Under the pieces are notes generated by a model. That model was not told the origin of the DNA, made no database searches, and saw only the letters and a list, made by a program, of their open reading frames with translations. Shown here piece after piece: positions 49,233 through 60,599 of a DNA stretch of 64,000 nt (its first letter is position 1; each line of letters begins with the position of its first letter). Made by a program: the position numbers and the translations under genes. The DNA comes from Centrapalus pauciflorus (taxonomy: Eukaryota > Streptophyta > Magnoliopsida > Asterales > Asteraceae), in the NCBI GenBank assembly GCA_020465985.1, contig JAANYP010002834.1:182501-246500 (forward strand). Direction: 5' to 3'.

Positions 49233-50843
49233 CATTATTATAAAAAATAATATTATTATTATTACTTATTATTGATAACTTTTTACATATTAATTTATAT
49301 TGTAGTTTTCGAAACCAAAAAAAATTGAATCTTAAGCTTTTATTTCTTTTTATAAACGAAAAAAAGTTACAAACCATTCATGTTTAATTTTTTTCATTTT
49401 CTAAACGTAAAAAGCTAAGAAAACCAATCTGGTTTTAATAATTATAGCACCAAAAGATTCAACCTATTCTGATTTTATGTTTTGGAAAACGAAAGTAAAT
49501 ACAAACAATTCTGTTATTAGTTTTTGCAAACGAAAAAACTACGTATAATTCTGATTTCTAGTTTTTCCAAACAAAAAAATCATTTTATTTTTCTAGTTTT
49601 TCGAACCAAACCATTATCTTCTATTTTTTGTCCGAATGAAAAACTACGAACTATTACGTTTTAAAGTTTTTTTTAAAAAATGAAATAGTGTGTAGCCTTT
49701 TTGTTAGGAAAAACAAAAATAAATGAAATGATTTGTAGTTTTTTACGGTTGAAAAAAGTTAAAAACGTAATGATTAGAATAACATAAAAACCGAACAAAA
49801 AAATAGACTATTTTAATTTTTGAAAAATCGTATTTTGTATGTGTGGAAAAAGCTAAAAAAAACAAAATGAGTCTATTTTTTTGTTCGATTTTTAAGTTAT
49901 TCTAATAATTACGTTTTAAACTTTTCTGAATAGTAAAAAACTAAACACCATTCCATTTTTTTAGTTTTTCCAAACAAAAAAGCTATACACTATTTCATTT
50001 TTAAACAACTTTAAAGCGTAATGGTTCGTAGTTTTTCGTTCGGAGAAAAAAATAAAAGGTAATGGTTTGGTTGAAAAACTAGAAAAGTAAATTGATTTTT
50101 GTTTGGAAAAACTGAAAATCAGAATTATTCGTGGTTTTTTCGTTTGCAAAAACTAATAACAGAATTGTTTGTATTTATTTTTTGTTTCCCAAAACAAAAA
50201 AAACCGGATTGGGTTGAATTTTTTGGTGCAGAAAAAAAATAAAAAACGGATTAGTCTTCGTAGCTTTTTACGTTTTAAAATGAAAAAACTTAAAAACATG
50301 TATGGTTAGTAACTTCTTTTCGTTTGAAAAAACAAATAAAATTTAAGGTTCAAAATTTTTTGGTTTGGAAACTACGATACAATATGTTTGTATTTTTCAT
50401 TTGAAAATGCTAAAAAAGGAAATGGATTCTAATTTGATACAATTGTTTAGAATAAAAAGAAATAATTAGGTTTGTAATTTATATTATAAAAATATTAAAA
50501 TATAGGAAACTCAATAAACAAAAAAATCAATACGTAAAAAGTTAAAATAATAATAATAAATAATAATAGTTATAATAATTATAATAATAAAAAAGTTAAA
50601 TAAAAAAATTTACTTGAGGGACCAAAACTAAAATGAACTACAAACTTGAGGGACTAAAATGTCATCAAAGAAAAGGGTAAATTGGTCATTATAAAATATT
50701 TAACCACTTGTTTATTAAAGTTAACGGCAGATGGACCATTTTTGCAAATAAACAGTGATAATAATGGCTGTTTATGCAAAATTGAAACTACAGGAACCGT
50801 ATTTAAAGTTTTATGCAAACCACATGGACCATTTATGTAATTT
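48945..50843. mobile_element. Giant foldback element, about 1.9 kb, downstream of the gene
   Basis: Termini (AGAGTAAATTACAGAATTGG on the left, CCATTTATGTAATTT on the right) resemble those of the intron 9 element. The arms pair across the whole length: CATCTGCCGTTAACTTTA with TAAAGTTAACGGCAGATG, GGTCCCTCAAG with CTTGAGGGACC, AACAATTCTGTTATTAG with CTAATAACAGAATTGTT, and GAACAAAAAAATAGACT (49793) with AGTCTATTTTTTTGTTC (49870). The centre is near 49840. No coding capacity. Confidence 0.9.
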
Positions 50844-52288
50844 GGAATACCAAGAATCACAGCTATAAGCCTGTAACACACTAACACAGGAGTACGGTAT
50901 AAACTAATTCTTTCTTTCTTTTTTTTCAAGCATGGTAATTGTTTATTTTTCAGTTTTTATTATCATTAATATTTTAGTTTTATCGATCACAACCATAAGT
51001 TTTTTTTGTTGTTATTAAAAATTACAACCATTTTAGAAATTTTAAACACAACATTTTGTAATCCTCAAGAAATTTTAAATTATTATTAGGAATAATTTAA
51101 AAAGGACACTACTCAATATATGTGAGCTACTATATGACTAAACTAATCGTTAGACATGACCAACAGAGATCTCAGTTTTCATTTTCATCATCGCTTCTTA
51201 ATCATCTCCCCCATCCCCGTAAAGGAGTTCCTATCCCCATCCCAATCGGGGATCGGGGATCCCCATCGGAAAATCAGGTTTTTCAAGTTCCTAAAACGTT
51301 ATTTAAGTTTAAACTATAAATAGTAATTTAGTAGAAAAATATGTAAATAAACTTTAAAACAAATTTATTCAAACATACTTGAGTTATTTACATATATCAT
51401 GTATAATGTATAATAAAACTAAAACAAATAAATGTATGCAAAAGATTTATAAAACCAATAAAATGAAAAAAAAAACAATAGTATTTTAAACTATATAAAA
51501 GTCACATGCAGGATATTTAATATATTATATAAAATTTAATCATATAATTTACATTGTAAAGTTAAATATATATAATAATGTAGATTAAAACATAATATAT
51601 AACCGCGGTCGGGTTCGGGGATTAAAGTGTCTCTTATTCCCGCCCCATCTTTATTATTTTAAACCGGGAAATCTCCGTTCCCATCCCTATCCCCGGTCAA
51701 CTCGGGGATTCCCCGATTAAATCGGGGTCGAGTTACGGGTTTACCGTCGGAAATGAGTTTTTTTTGCCAAACCTACAAATCATAGATAGCTTCTAACATA
51801 AAAGATTGTACTTATATACTTTAGAAGCTAAATGTGTCTAGCTATAAAAATAAAGAATATATTATCACGTACTTTGTTAGAATTAATATATAGGTTATCA
51901 AACCAGATACATCAAAAAGCAAAAAAAAAAAAAAAAAAAAAAAAAAGTGAAATAATATACTAAAATATATATAATGGTGTTTTCCTTTATAATTTTATGT
52001 GTATAAGATATGTAGTTATTGTGATGTAAATAAGTTTTGCTACAACAAAAAGGGGCTAATTTAATGACAAGATTTGTTATTATATTTCTAAAGATAATTT
52101 TAAGATATATAGACTCATTTTTACAATAAACATAATTAATTATATTAAATTCTTTACCAACTATTTCATGAATTTTACCAACGATTTATGTGTGAGAAGT
52201 AGTTACAGTTATTTTATGTGTGGGAATTGATTGCTATTTGGCATTACTTAATAATTTAGTTATATTACTGTAACTATATATCTTAAAG
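50844..52288. other. AT-rich DNA with a GGGGAT/ATCCCC-rich segment
   Basis: No gene. 51200-51275 and 51600-51745 are rich in CCCCATCCCC, TCGGGGAT and related motifs in both orientations and may be two ends of an unidentified element. A run of about 28 A bases lies at 51919-51946. Confidence 0.45.
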
Positions 52289-52480
52289 GGATAATTACTA
52301 AAATAGTCAAATCTTACACCTTTATTCACTTTTTAGTCATTTTATATACATTTTACCAAAATAACCACAATTTACGTGACCACATAAATTGTGGCTATCA
52401 CGTAAATGTGGTAACGTAAAGTGTGGCTATTTTAGTAAAATGTATATAAAGTGGCTAAAAAGTGAATAAAGGGTACACCC
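52289..52480. mobile_element. Inverted-repeat MITE, about 190 bp
   Basis: Left arm CTTTATTCACTTTTTAGTC ... AAAATAACCACAATTTACG pairs with right arm CGTAAAGTGTGGCTATTTTA ... GCTAAAAAGTGAATAAAG. The short centre is near 52385. The left tip (GGGATAATTACTAAAATAG) lacks a partner on the right. Confidence 0.7.
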
Positions 52481-52825
52481 TTGTAGACCAGATATAATGT
52501 TTACAACATGTCTTTGGCACTCTTCTCACATGATCTGTAGGAACAAAACAACGAGAGTCAGTACGCATGGAAGACTTAGATGTTGAAGATTTTTCTTTTT
52601 CTTGATGAGTGGGTTTCTTAGAAGACTTGGATTGAATCTGAGTCTTCTTTGAAACCTTAGCTTTGAAAGGTTTTCAGCACTCACCTTTAAAACTGATAGA
52701 AGAAATTTCAACCTTAGTTTTACCTTTTTCAGACGATATGAGTGGGATTTTGATACGGTGAGAAACTTTTGGCTATTTTAAACTTTCTGAAACCATGTCA
52801 AATTTTTCTTTGTAGACAGTTAATT
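52481..52825. other. Unassigned segment beginning with a duplicated 33-base stretch
   Basis: 52485-52517 repeats 52882-52914 (TAGACCAGATATAATGTTTA and 13 more bases). Read on the minus strand the rest has coding-like Lys/Ser-rich content (KTQIQSKSSKKPTHQEKEKS), perhaps an inverted retroelement gag fragment. Confidence 0.4.
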
Positions 52826-53490
52826 CTACAGTTTGTTGAAAACTTTGGTTTGTCACACTTTACTGTATCTTACGGCCAGTAGACCAGATATAATGTTTAC
52901 AACATGTCTTTGTGCTCGTTTTCAGGTCGATCAAAAAGAATCACACCTAACTTCGGTAAAATGCATTTTTTGTTATCTTAAGGGTACACCCGATCTTGGT
53001 CTCTGGTATCCAAAGGGAACCAATTTTGATCTTACTGCCTTTTCAGATGCTGATTTTGCAGGTTGTAGAGTCGATAGGAAGAGCACAACGGGTGGAATAC
53101 AGTTTTTGGGAGACAGACCGGTGAGTTGGTCCTCCAAAAAGTAGAATTGTGTTTCAACATCCACAGCTGAAGCTGAGTATGTAGCAGCTGCAAGCTGTTG
53201 CTCTCAAGTGCTACAGATGAGAACACAATTACGTGATTATGAGTTCTCGCTCACCAACATCCCAATCTACTGCGATTCTAGAAGTGCGATTGCTATTTCT
53301 TGCAATCCCGTGCAGCACTCACGAACAAACATATAGATATCAGGTATCATTTTATTAAAGATCACGTTAGAAAAGGGAACAATTGAACTATATTTTGTTG
53401 GCACGAAATATCAACTTGCTGATATTTTTACTAAAGCTTTAGACGAACCTCGTTTTCAGTTTTTAGTATCACATATCGGCATGTTGAATC

Positions 53491-53759
53491 CACAGGGCCG
53501 GTCCTATCATTTTTTAGGCCCGAGTCATATATTTAAAAAGGAGCTCTCAATATATATAAACAATATTCGTATAAAAAATTACAATTAAATAATATTGATT
53601 TTGTTGCACTATTGTCAATATCATGTCTTTATAAACTTCACAAATTGTCATCTTATAATGGTTTCATGGTGCTTCTCTGAATTTTTCCTCAATCCAAAAA
53701 CCGCAAAAAAAAATTAATATTAACATCGTATGATTATAAATTGGGTAAAAATTGAATAT

Positions 53760-53791
<32 letters not shown>

Positions 53792-54303
53792 TAGTAAATT
53801 GAAAAAAAGAAATTTAAATTTTAAATGATTTATAATATTAATAGTAACATTTGTGTCAAAAAAATAACATCTCAAGAAATAAATACATATCTCATTAATA
53901 TTTTAATAATCGTATAATAAATAACATAAACCACATGATAAACAAAAATAAAAAAATCAAACTCATTGAAAAACAAAAGTATGAATAATGAATTTGATGG
54001 AATGTATATTGATATAAAGCAAATAGACGATATCTATATATGAAAATTCAAGTGTTAGTGATGAGATATAAAAAAATAAAAAAAATGCACACAATGGGAA
54101 TCGAACCCATGTCATTTGAGTTCCAAAGAGAGATGACTACCAGCTGAACCAACACAATGTCTGTGATTTTTTTCGCGCCAAACACATATAACCTAATACT
54201 GGACTGTTGGGCTATATTAACATATTAAAATTTTTTTTGGGCCCATTAGATTGATTGGGCCCTGGACGGTGGCCTAGGTGGACCAGGCCCAGGGCCGGCC
54301 CTA
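53491..54303. mobile_element. TIR element, 813 bp, nested in the copia fragment
   Basis: Left end CACAGGGCCGGTCCTA, right end AGGGCCGGCCCTA; TGAATC lies on both sides (53485-53490, 54304-54309). Joining across it restores the order of the copia 3' end. GC-rich palindromic termini of the GGGCCGGCCC type suggest a hAT-like MITE, but the duplication length is 6 rather than 8, so the superfamily is uncertain. The interior is AT-rich, with a (TA)n tract at about 53763-53792, and carries a tRNA-like body. Confidence 0.75.
54086..54158 (-). pseudogene. tRNA-like body with Pol III A and B boxes
   Basis: On the minus strand TGGTTCAGCTGG (54151-54140) fits the A box and GGTTCGATTCC (54107-54097) the B box, 44 bases apart as in a tRNA. 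A T-stem (ATGGG/CCCAT) forms, but the acceptor ends (ATTGTGT and TGTGTGC) and D-stem do not pair well. A T-run follows. Probably a decayed tRNA or SINE head captured by the element. Confidence 0.55.
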
Positions 54304-54502
54304 TGAATCTACCTTCTAGTTAAATATCAAAATTCTATTTCAAACATACGTGTTTGAAATTCCTTTAATTTTAGCAAATATCTGCTATTTAAGTTTCAGG
54401 GTTGTGTCACAAAATTAAACTTCAAATTTTCTTATCTATGTACATCTTTAATAATTAATGATCCTGAAAATTGCTATATGAATTGTTCATCATTGAGGGG
54501 GA

Positions 54503-55600
54503 TGCTAATTTATCCAGGTTTGTCTGTACCTTAAAGGATGAATAGGTTCGAGAGTGCAAAATGAAAAAGGATATGTGTTTATTTGAGCTGGAGTATATTT
54601 AAGATGTTAGTTTATGTATTTTCGTTTTTAAATTTCTATAATATTAAGTCCTAAGTTGTTTAACTTTTTAAATTTTTAATTTTAATGCAATATGTTAGAA
54701 AAACACAAAAGACTTTGTTTTTTTATTGTTTATTTATTTTTGTCATAACTTAATTTATAAAGAAAATCACAAAAATATTTTTTGATTCACTTTGTGTTAT
54801 AAATTAGTTATTAAATTCAGTATTAATTTTGCTTTTTCAAAGAAAAATTTTAAAAATACAAAATGTTTTTTAATTGGGCTCATTCTTTTAATTCTGTTAA
54901 AATATTGTGTGTTTATTTTTGGCCCACCTTGTTTTCAATTCTAAAAACCCGGTTGGCCCATTGTTTGGTGGAAACGCGCGGACCTCTCAACCCGACCCGT
55001 CCCACCAATTTAAATATGCGGGTCATGGGTTTCTTCTTCTTTAAGCTTCCATCTCATTCCTCCTTCTCTCTCTAAACCGACGACCTTCTCCGCCGTTTCC
55101 TCCATTAACATCCGTTCAAGCTCCAAAAGCAACCATTTTACTCGTTTTTCTTGCATTTTTCAGCTTCTGCACCATCAGGTAACCTCTTTTCACTTTTATT
55201 TCAGTTTATAACATCTTATATAGTGTTTTTTAATTTTCGAATTTGTTAGGTTTTTCCATTCGGTTTTTAGACATTTTAGGTCCTTTAATCAGTGTGTTTT
55301 CACTTAGTGTAGTTAGATAAATTATTCATTGCATGTTTTTATATTAGGATCTGCATTTTCATGCAGTTTTATGAATTTTGTTAACTGTTCACGTTGCATG
55401 TGCATGAACATTAAAAGCTGGAAAATATTCAAAGTCCCAACTTCGGACCATCCGGACTTCGGATGACTTTCCTTAGATAATTTTCACACATTTTAAAGGA
55501 CCCATCCGAATTCGGACCACTGTGCATCCGAATTCGGACCACTGTTCATCCAAATTTGGACCACTGTGCATCCGGATTCGGTCCTAATCAGCATTGTTCA
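54503..55600 (+). repeat. Copia 3' LTR (right border uncertain)
   Basis: It begins TGCTAATTTATCC right after the purine tract. It has a promoter-like part (TTTAAATATGCGGG near 55008, CT-rich leader after it) and a 22-bp minisatellite. The end was not located and is an estimate. Confidence 0.55.
55503..55588 (+). repeat. 22-bp minisatellite, about 3.8 copies
   Basis: Unit CATCCGAATTCGGACCACTG plus TG, with the palindromic core CCGAATTCGG; copies 3 and 4 have changed cores. Related CATCCGGACTTCGG pieces lie just upstream (55448-55462). Confidence 0.93.
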
Positions 55601-56417
55601 TTATCATGATTTTAGACTTTAATACTAACGCTTATAAATAACGAGTTTACTGAATACCAGCGCGTTGCTGCAGGGTCTAAAATATTAATTACAAAAATAA
55701 ATATAAAAATAAATAAATAAAAATAATTTTCAAACAACTCTAACAACGGAACACAACTGAATCAGGATCGAAGAGTGAAATCGGAAAACTGATATAGATT
55801 CAATGAGCAAGACAAATGATACTGTTAATTAGTTCTTATCATTGGCTTTCTAGATTTTGCAATGCTAAAATTACAAAAATGCCTTATTAAATCGGATCGG
55901 AACCAGATTAATTAATTAAATATTCATAACTATAATTTGAAAATTTGACATTGATTATGTTTAATCGTTAATTTAAATCGTAGGTTTTACGATCAAATCA
56001 AATAAATTTATAACGGTAATGTCTTTAATACATCGATTAGGGTTTGTCAATGTTATAATAATAATGTTCAATGTTATACATGATCATATTTAGTAAAAAA
56101 ATCTAAATATTAAATAGTTACATTTTAATTATAAAACAATTTAATTAGATTTTTGTATAGTGCTTTTGAATAGTAGAATATTTTTTATACAATTAAACAT
56201 AACATAATAATTTCAAAAGACAACTCCAAAATTAAAATCATAATTTTAAACGTGTAAGAAAATGTTGTAATAATAAATATTAAAGAGGACTAAACAAAAA
56301 TTTATTAAAACTATAGGGCTAAATAAAAAATAACACTAAGACAAGGGTGTGTTATGAAAATTTTGAATTTAAAATTAAAAAAAAAGGTTTCATTTGACGA
56401 ATGCGTGTATATATAGT
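55601..56417. other. AT-rich DNA, nothing firm
   Basis: CCAGCGCGTTGCTGCAGGG near 55657 looks like a GC-rich hairpin found at some Helitron ends (minus orientation), but no CTAG terminus is seen. Confidence 0.35.
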
Positions 56418-56786
56418 GGGTGTTTGAATTTGCGTTTGAAAAAGTGCTGTAGCGTTTTGGAAACTAATAATCCGAAAACTGCTGTAACAAAAAGTGCTGC
56501 AGGAAATGTAGTGTTTGGTTTAGCTTCTGCTGTTTGATATCATAATTATCAAATAATCAGTTTTTAAAGTGTTTGGATATGTGTTTTTACTTGTAAAATG
56601 ACCAAATAATCACTTATTAAACAATTAAGCTACAATTTTTAACTCATGAAAAAGTGTGGTAGGACAAACGTTAAACGCAAATAATCACTTATTAACGTAT
56701 GCAATCCAAACACTTTAAATCAATTATTTACGTTATTGTAACGTAATAAGCTAATAATCATGTTTATAACGCAAAACCAAAGACCC
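56418..56786. mobile_element. TIR MITE, about 370 bp
   Basis: Left end GGGTGTTTGAATTTGCGTTT, right end AACGCAAAACCAAAGACCC. Internal motifs AAATAATCACTTATTAA occur twice. No clear target duplication. Confidence 0.65.
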
Positions 56787-57517
56787 TCGTATAATGTAAA
56801 ATAAGACTTCAAACAATAGATCACTTAAAATAAAAACAACCCTATAAAAGTGTGGCTATGAAAAATATTCATTTTATTAAAGTAACAATCTTGTTTAATC
56901 AAAATGTCAAGTGACCAAAAGTCAAAAAATAACCTTTTCAAAAAAATATAACTTATTTACTTTACAGTAATTGTTAAAATTTTTATTTTAAATTTTAAAA
57001 TAGCATTTTTTCATACTTTTCTATTACATATCATGTATCTCTTTATAATTTTCTCTTTCTCTTTCTTACTTTTTTTTATCACATAATTTATTTTTCTTAT
57101 TTTATAATCATCTATCTTATTTTTTTTAAAACTAAAATTTTATAATCTCAACAAGTTTTCACTTTTTATAGATACTCTTGTTTTTTTTTTCCTGAAAACT
57201 ATTATTTAAAACTGAAATTAAAAAAAGATTAGTTTTCGTTAACTAAATATGAAACCTTAAAATTACGACCAAATTTGTAATAAAATTAAAGTTCAGGATT
57301 CAATTTTGTAATTTTAGTTAAACCAGGTACATAAAAAATGTAACATTTATTAATATCATCTAAAATTTTATATCTTATAATCCATGTTTGTTTAACAATA
57401 TTTATAATCTACTTTTGCCCCCAAAATATGTCTATCTCTCTCTTTGACTCTGTATACCATTAATAGTTTATTGACCTACGTATCACGTGCATATTTTAAT
57501 AAAAATTATCACATAAA

Positions 57518-57549
<32 letters not shown>

Positions 57550-58335
57550 TTATTAAATTTAAAACATACATATATATTTAATTATTTAAAAGTATACAAG
57601 AATAATATTATTAGTTCTCTAGCTTTAAGTCACCAAATTGAGTAACGGGCTAACTCTAAGTCAACAAATTAAGTCAAAAATTATGGGTTAGCTCTAAGTC
57701 TAAATTGAGTGTCTAATTGGCTGATAGTTGGGTGTGTCATCTAGATTATGTAACCATAATGTATACTACGCTTTATTAATTCTAGTAACTCACTCAACTT
57801 ATCGTTGACCCTTTAGTTGTTAATCAATTTCAAGCACCGATATGGGTAAGGGTCCAACTACCACTCATCACTGACATACTTTCTTGAGGCAACTTGTTGG
57901 GTCTTCACTTTTGGTACGCACACTACGTTGTGCATCTTTTGGGGAAGGAATTGCTAGAAGACTTCCTAAACTTTTGAATTTATGTATTAAGGTTTATATC
58001 GTACCATCTATACCTGCCTTATATGAAACGGAAAAACAGACTACTAGTTGTAATCCTCGATCCGTGATTCGACACACTTTGTTGAAATATAAAACAAAGT
58101 GAGTTGAATCGAGTTGATATTTATGCTTAAGGGTGTTTTAATTTGGTATCAGAGACTATGTTTATTGACTTAGTATAGTTGACGATACTGAACACTGCAC
58201 GTGGTTTCAGATGCTATAGTATTGACCCACCTAGGCGACATTAGTAAAACAATCTTAAAATTGACTTGGCCTAGGTTTGGGTAAATAATAGGTAGACTTT
58301 TAGTCTTTAATATATATATTGTTATACATTTCTAG
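56787..58335. other. AT-rich DNA without recognisable gene
   Basis: A short (TA)n tract lies at 57530-57549. At about 57462-57500, minus strand, GCACGTGATACGTAGG followed by AATAAACTAT resembles a decayed Helitron 3' end. TGGTATCAGAG at 58144-58154 equals a tRNA-Met primer site, but no LTR end precedes it. Confidence 0.4.
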
Positions 58336-59393
58336 ATGTCTGGATAAAAATCTCTTCCTTTGTAAAGAACTACAAGCAACCACCTACGGTGTTTTCCATG
58401 CAAACACTATTGATGAATGACTCTTGCATGTAGTGTATATATATGTGTGATGTGTTAATGAGAAATCAATCGATCTGAAAATTGAAAAAGCCTACATCCT
58501 TCTTTTCTCTTTCTTAATATATTCACAAAATCAATGTTACAATTTAGTTAGATTATAACACGTTATCAGCACGAAAAGCTCTGCGATTAAATCAAGAATC
58601 AAACGAGGTATGGTTACTTAAAGTTATAACTTATAATGAGAAGATAATTACCATAAATAATTGTTACGGTAACAATAATAATACATATTATGGACTACTA
58701 ACATGTATTATTATTTCTAACATTTTAAAAATGTTTAATAACGTTTTACTTATACTAACATTTAAATAATTGTTGCTAACATTTTATTTATGTACTAACG
58801 TTTAATTATGCATCCTAACATTTATTTATGTACTAACATTTACTTATGCATACTAACGTTTATTTTCTTCATTAATTATGATTACTAATTTACATCAATT
58901 AAAATTTTGCTCTTATAATGCAAAATATTAATTCTTTTTCTCTTCTTTATAACAAGTGTTTTTATATTTTTAATCATTTTCTACATTTAATGAAAATTAT
59001 CTTTTAATCATTTTTTATTAAAAATTTAACAAACGGTTACATAACTGTTGCAACGGTCAAAAGAAAAAAAAATTCGATCGTTTGATAACTCGATTTTTTC
59101 TCTATAAATACTCCAATATAAAATCTCAATATTTCACTAAATCAATCTTCTTCTTTTCTGAAAAGAAAACTTTTAACTGATTGAAGAATGAAGATGCCTC
59201 TCCCGTTTTTGATTTTTCTTATTGTAATACTTTCAACACTTTTCTATTCTTTGTTGCAACTTCCATTTGATGATATGTATCCTTTTCTGGTGCTGTTTTC
59301 GTTTACGATTCTCCCACTATTATGTGTTGTAGTTCTTATTGAAATAAATTAATGCTAATTTTATGTTGTTTAACTTTTATTTTGATAGTCAAT

Positions 59394-60438
59394 ATGGCAA
59401 ATCTTGAGAAGTTATCATTTGCTGCATTGGACGTAAATGGCAATAACTACATGCCATGGAGCATTGATGTAAATACTTTTAACATCAATGGGCATTGTAG
59501 AAACACTAAATGAAAACAACAATTGCTCAATTCAAGAAAAGGCAAAAGCAAATGCATTTCTTCGTAAACATATTGATGAAAATTTGAAATCTGAGTATAT
59601 GAATACAGAAGATCCAAGTATTCTGTGGAAAGATTTAAAGGAAAGATATGATCATCAAAGGGAGATTTTGCTTCCTAATGCCAGAAATGATTGGAATAAT
59701 TTGAGATTCCAAGATTTTAAGAAAGTGAATGATTATAGCTCTGCATTGTTCAGAATATGTTCACAACTCCAATTTTGTGGCCAAACAGTTACAGATGCAG
59801 ATATGTTGGAGAAAACATACTCAACATTTCATGCATCAAATGTTACCTTACAACAACAATATCAGATGCAAAATTTTAAAAGATATTCTGAACTTAACAC
59901 CGTCCTTCTAGTTGCAGAGAAAAACAATGAACTTTTAATGAAAAATCACCAATCTCGTCCAACTGGATCACTAGCATTACCTGAAGCAAATGCTACAACT
60001 AAAAGTACAACACATGGACAAGAACGGGGATTTAGCCGTAAGCGAGGCCGTGGTCGTGGCCGTGGCTATAATCAAAACAATAATTATAGTTATAATCATG
60101 GCTATGGTCATAACTATAATCATAACAGAGGTCATTCACGTGGACGTGGGCATGGACGTGGTCATAATAATATTCCATGTGATAAGAAATCTAAATCACA
60201 AGAAAGACCCAAAAATGATAAACAAAAGGCTAGTGCTTCTCAAGATTCTGAAGATCTTTGTTACCGATGTGGAATGACTGGTCATTGGTCAAGAACTTGC
60301 CGCACAGCACCACATCTCTGCAAACTTTATGAAGAGTCTCTTAAAGGAAAAGAGAAAGAAGCAAATTTCACTGATCTCCCTAATGTTTCAATGCCCGAAC
60401 TGAATGCTTCAGATTTCTTTGATGATTTGGATATCTAA
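59394..60438 (+). pseudogene. Copia gag with frameshift
   Basis: ATG at 59394 opens MANLEKLSFAALDVNGNNY, the start of many plant copia gags; the frame shifts near 59470-59490 and continues for about 316 codons. It has the capsid-like helical part (WKDLKERYDHQ, RNDWNNLRFQDF), an Arg/Gly/His/Asn-rich linker (60030-60170: RGRGRGRGYNQNN) and one CCHC zinc knuckle (CYRCGMTGHWSRTC). It would form virus-like particles that package the element RNA. The DNA of the linker is a diverged repeat of GGxCGTGG/CATAATAAT motifs. Confidence 0.85.
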
Positions 60439-60599
60439 TAATGTAATCGTGTTTTCGTCTTTCCTAAGCTGTGTTTTATTTCTTATGTTTTATTTCTTGT
60501 ATCATGTATTGCACTTTTTCAATAATAATATGGATGTGTTTCTACTTAACAAATTTTATCATATATACTTATTACTTTATTTTTATGATTAGAAGTCTA

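Larger units (their letters stand above)
52826..54502 (+). pseudogene. Ty1/copia RT-RNase H 3' fragment (Sirevirus/Tork-like)
   Basis: It starts with LLYLTASRPDIMF, the typical end of copia reverse transcriptase, then RNase H signatures: FSDADFAGC, DRKSTTGG, WSSKK, a TAG stop at 53142-53144, STAEAEYVAAASC, YCDSRSAIAISCNP, then a frameshift, then QLADIFTKALDE. RNase H removes the RNA strand during reverse transcription of the element. A TIR element at 53491-54303 interrupts the end of the frame, and the 3' untranslated part resumes at 54310. A purine tract TTGAGGGGGA (54493-54502) precedes the LTR. Upstream domains are missing. Confidence 0.9.

Noticed and set aside
54086..54158. Functional tRNA gene
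   Set aside because: Acceptor and D stems do not pair, so only a relic is supported.
57884..58102. 72-codon frame in AT-rich DNA
   Set aside because: No recognisable domain and no splice or promoter context.
58144..58154. Exact initiator-tRNA-Met primer site motif
   Set aside because: No LTR end (CA) directly before it and no leader or gag after it until the copia element, which has its own leader.
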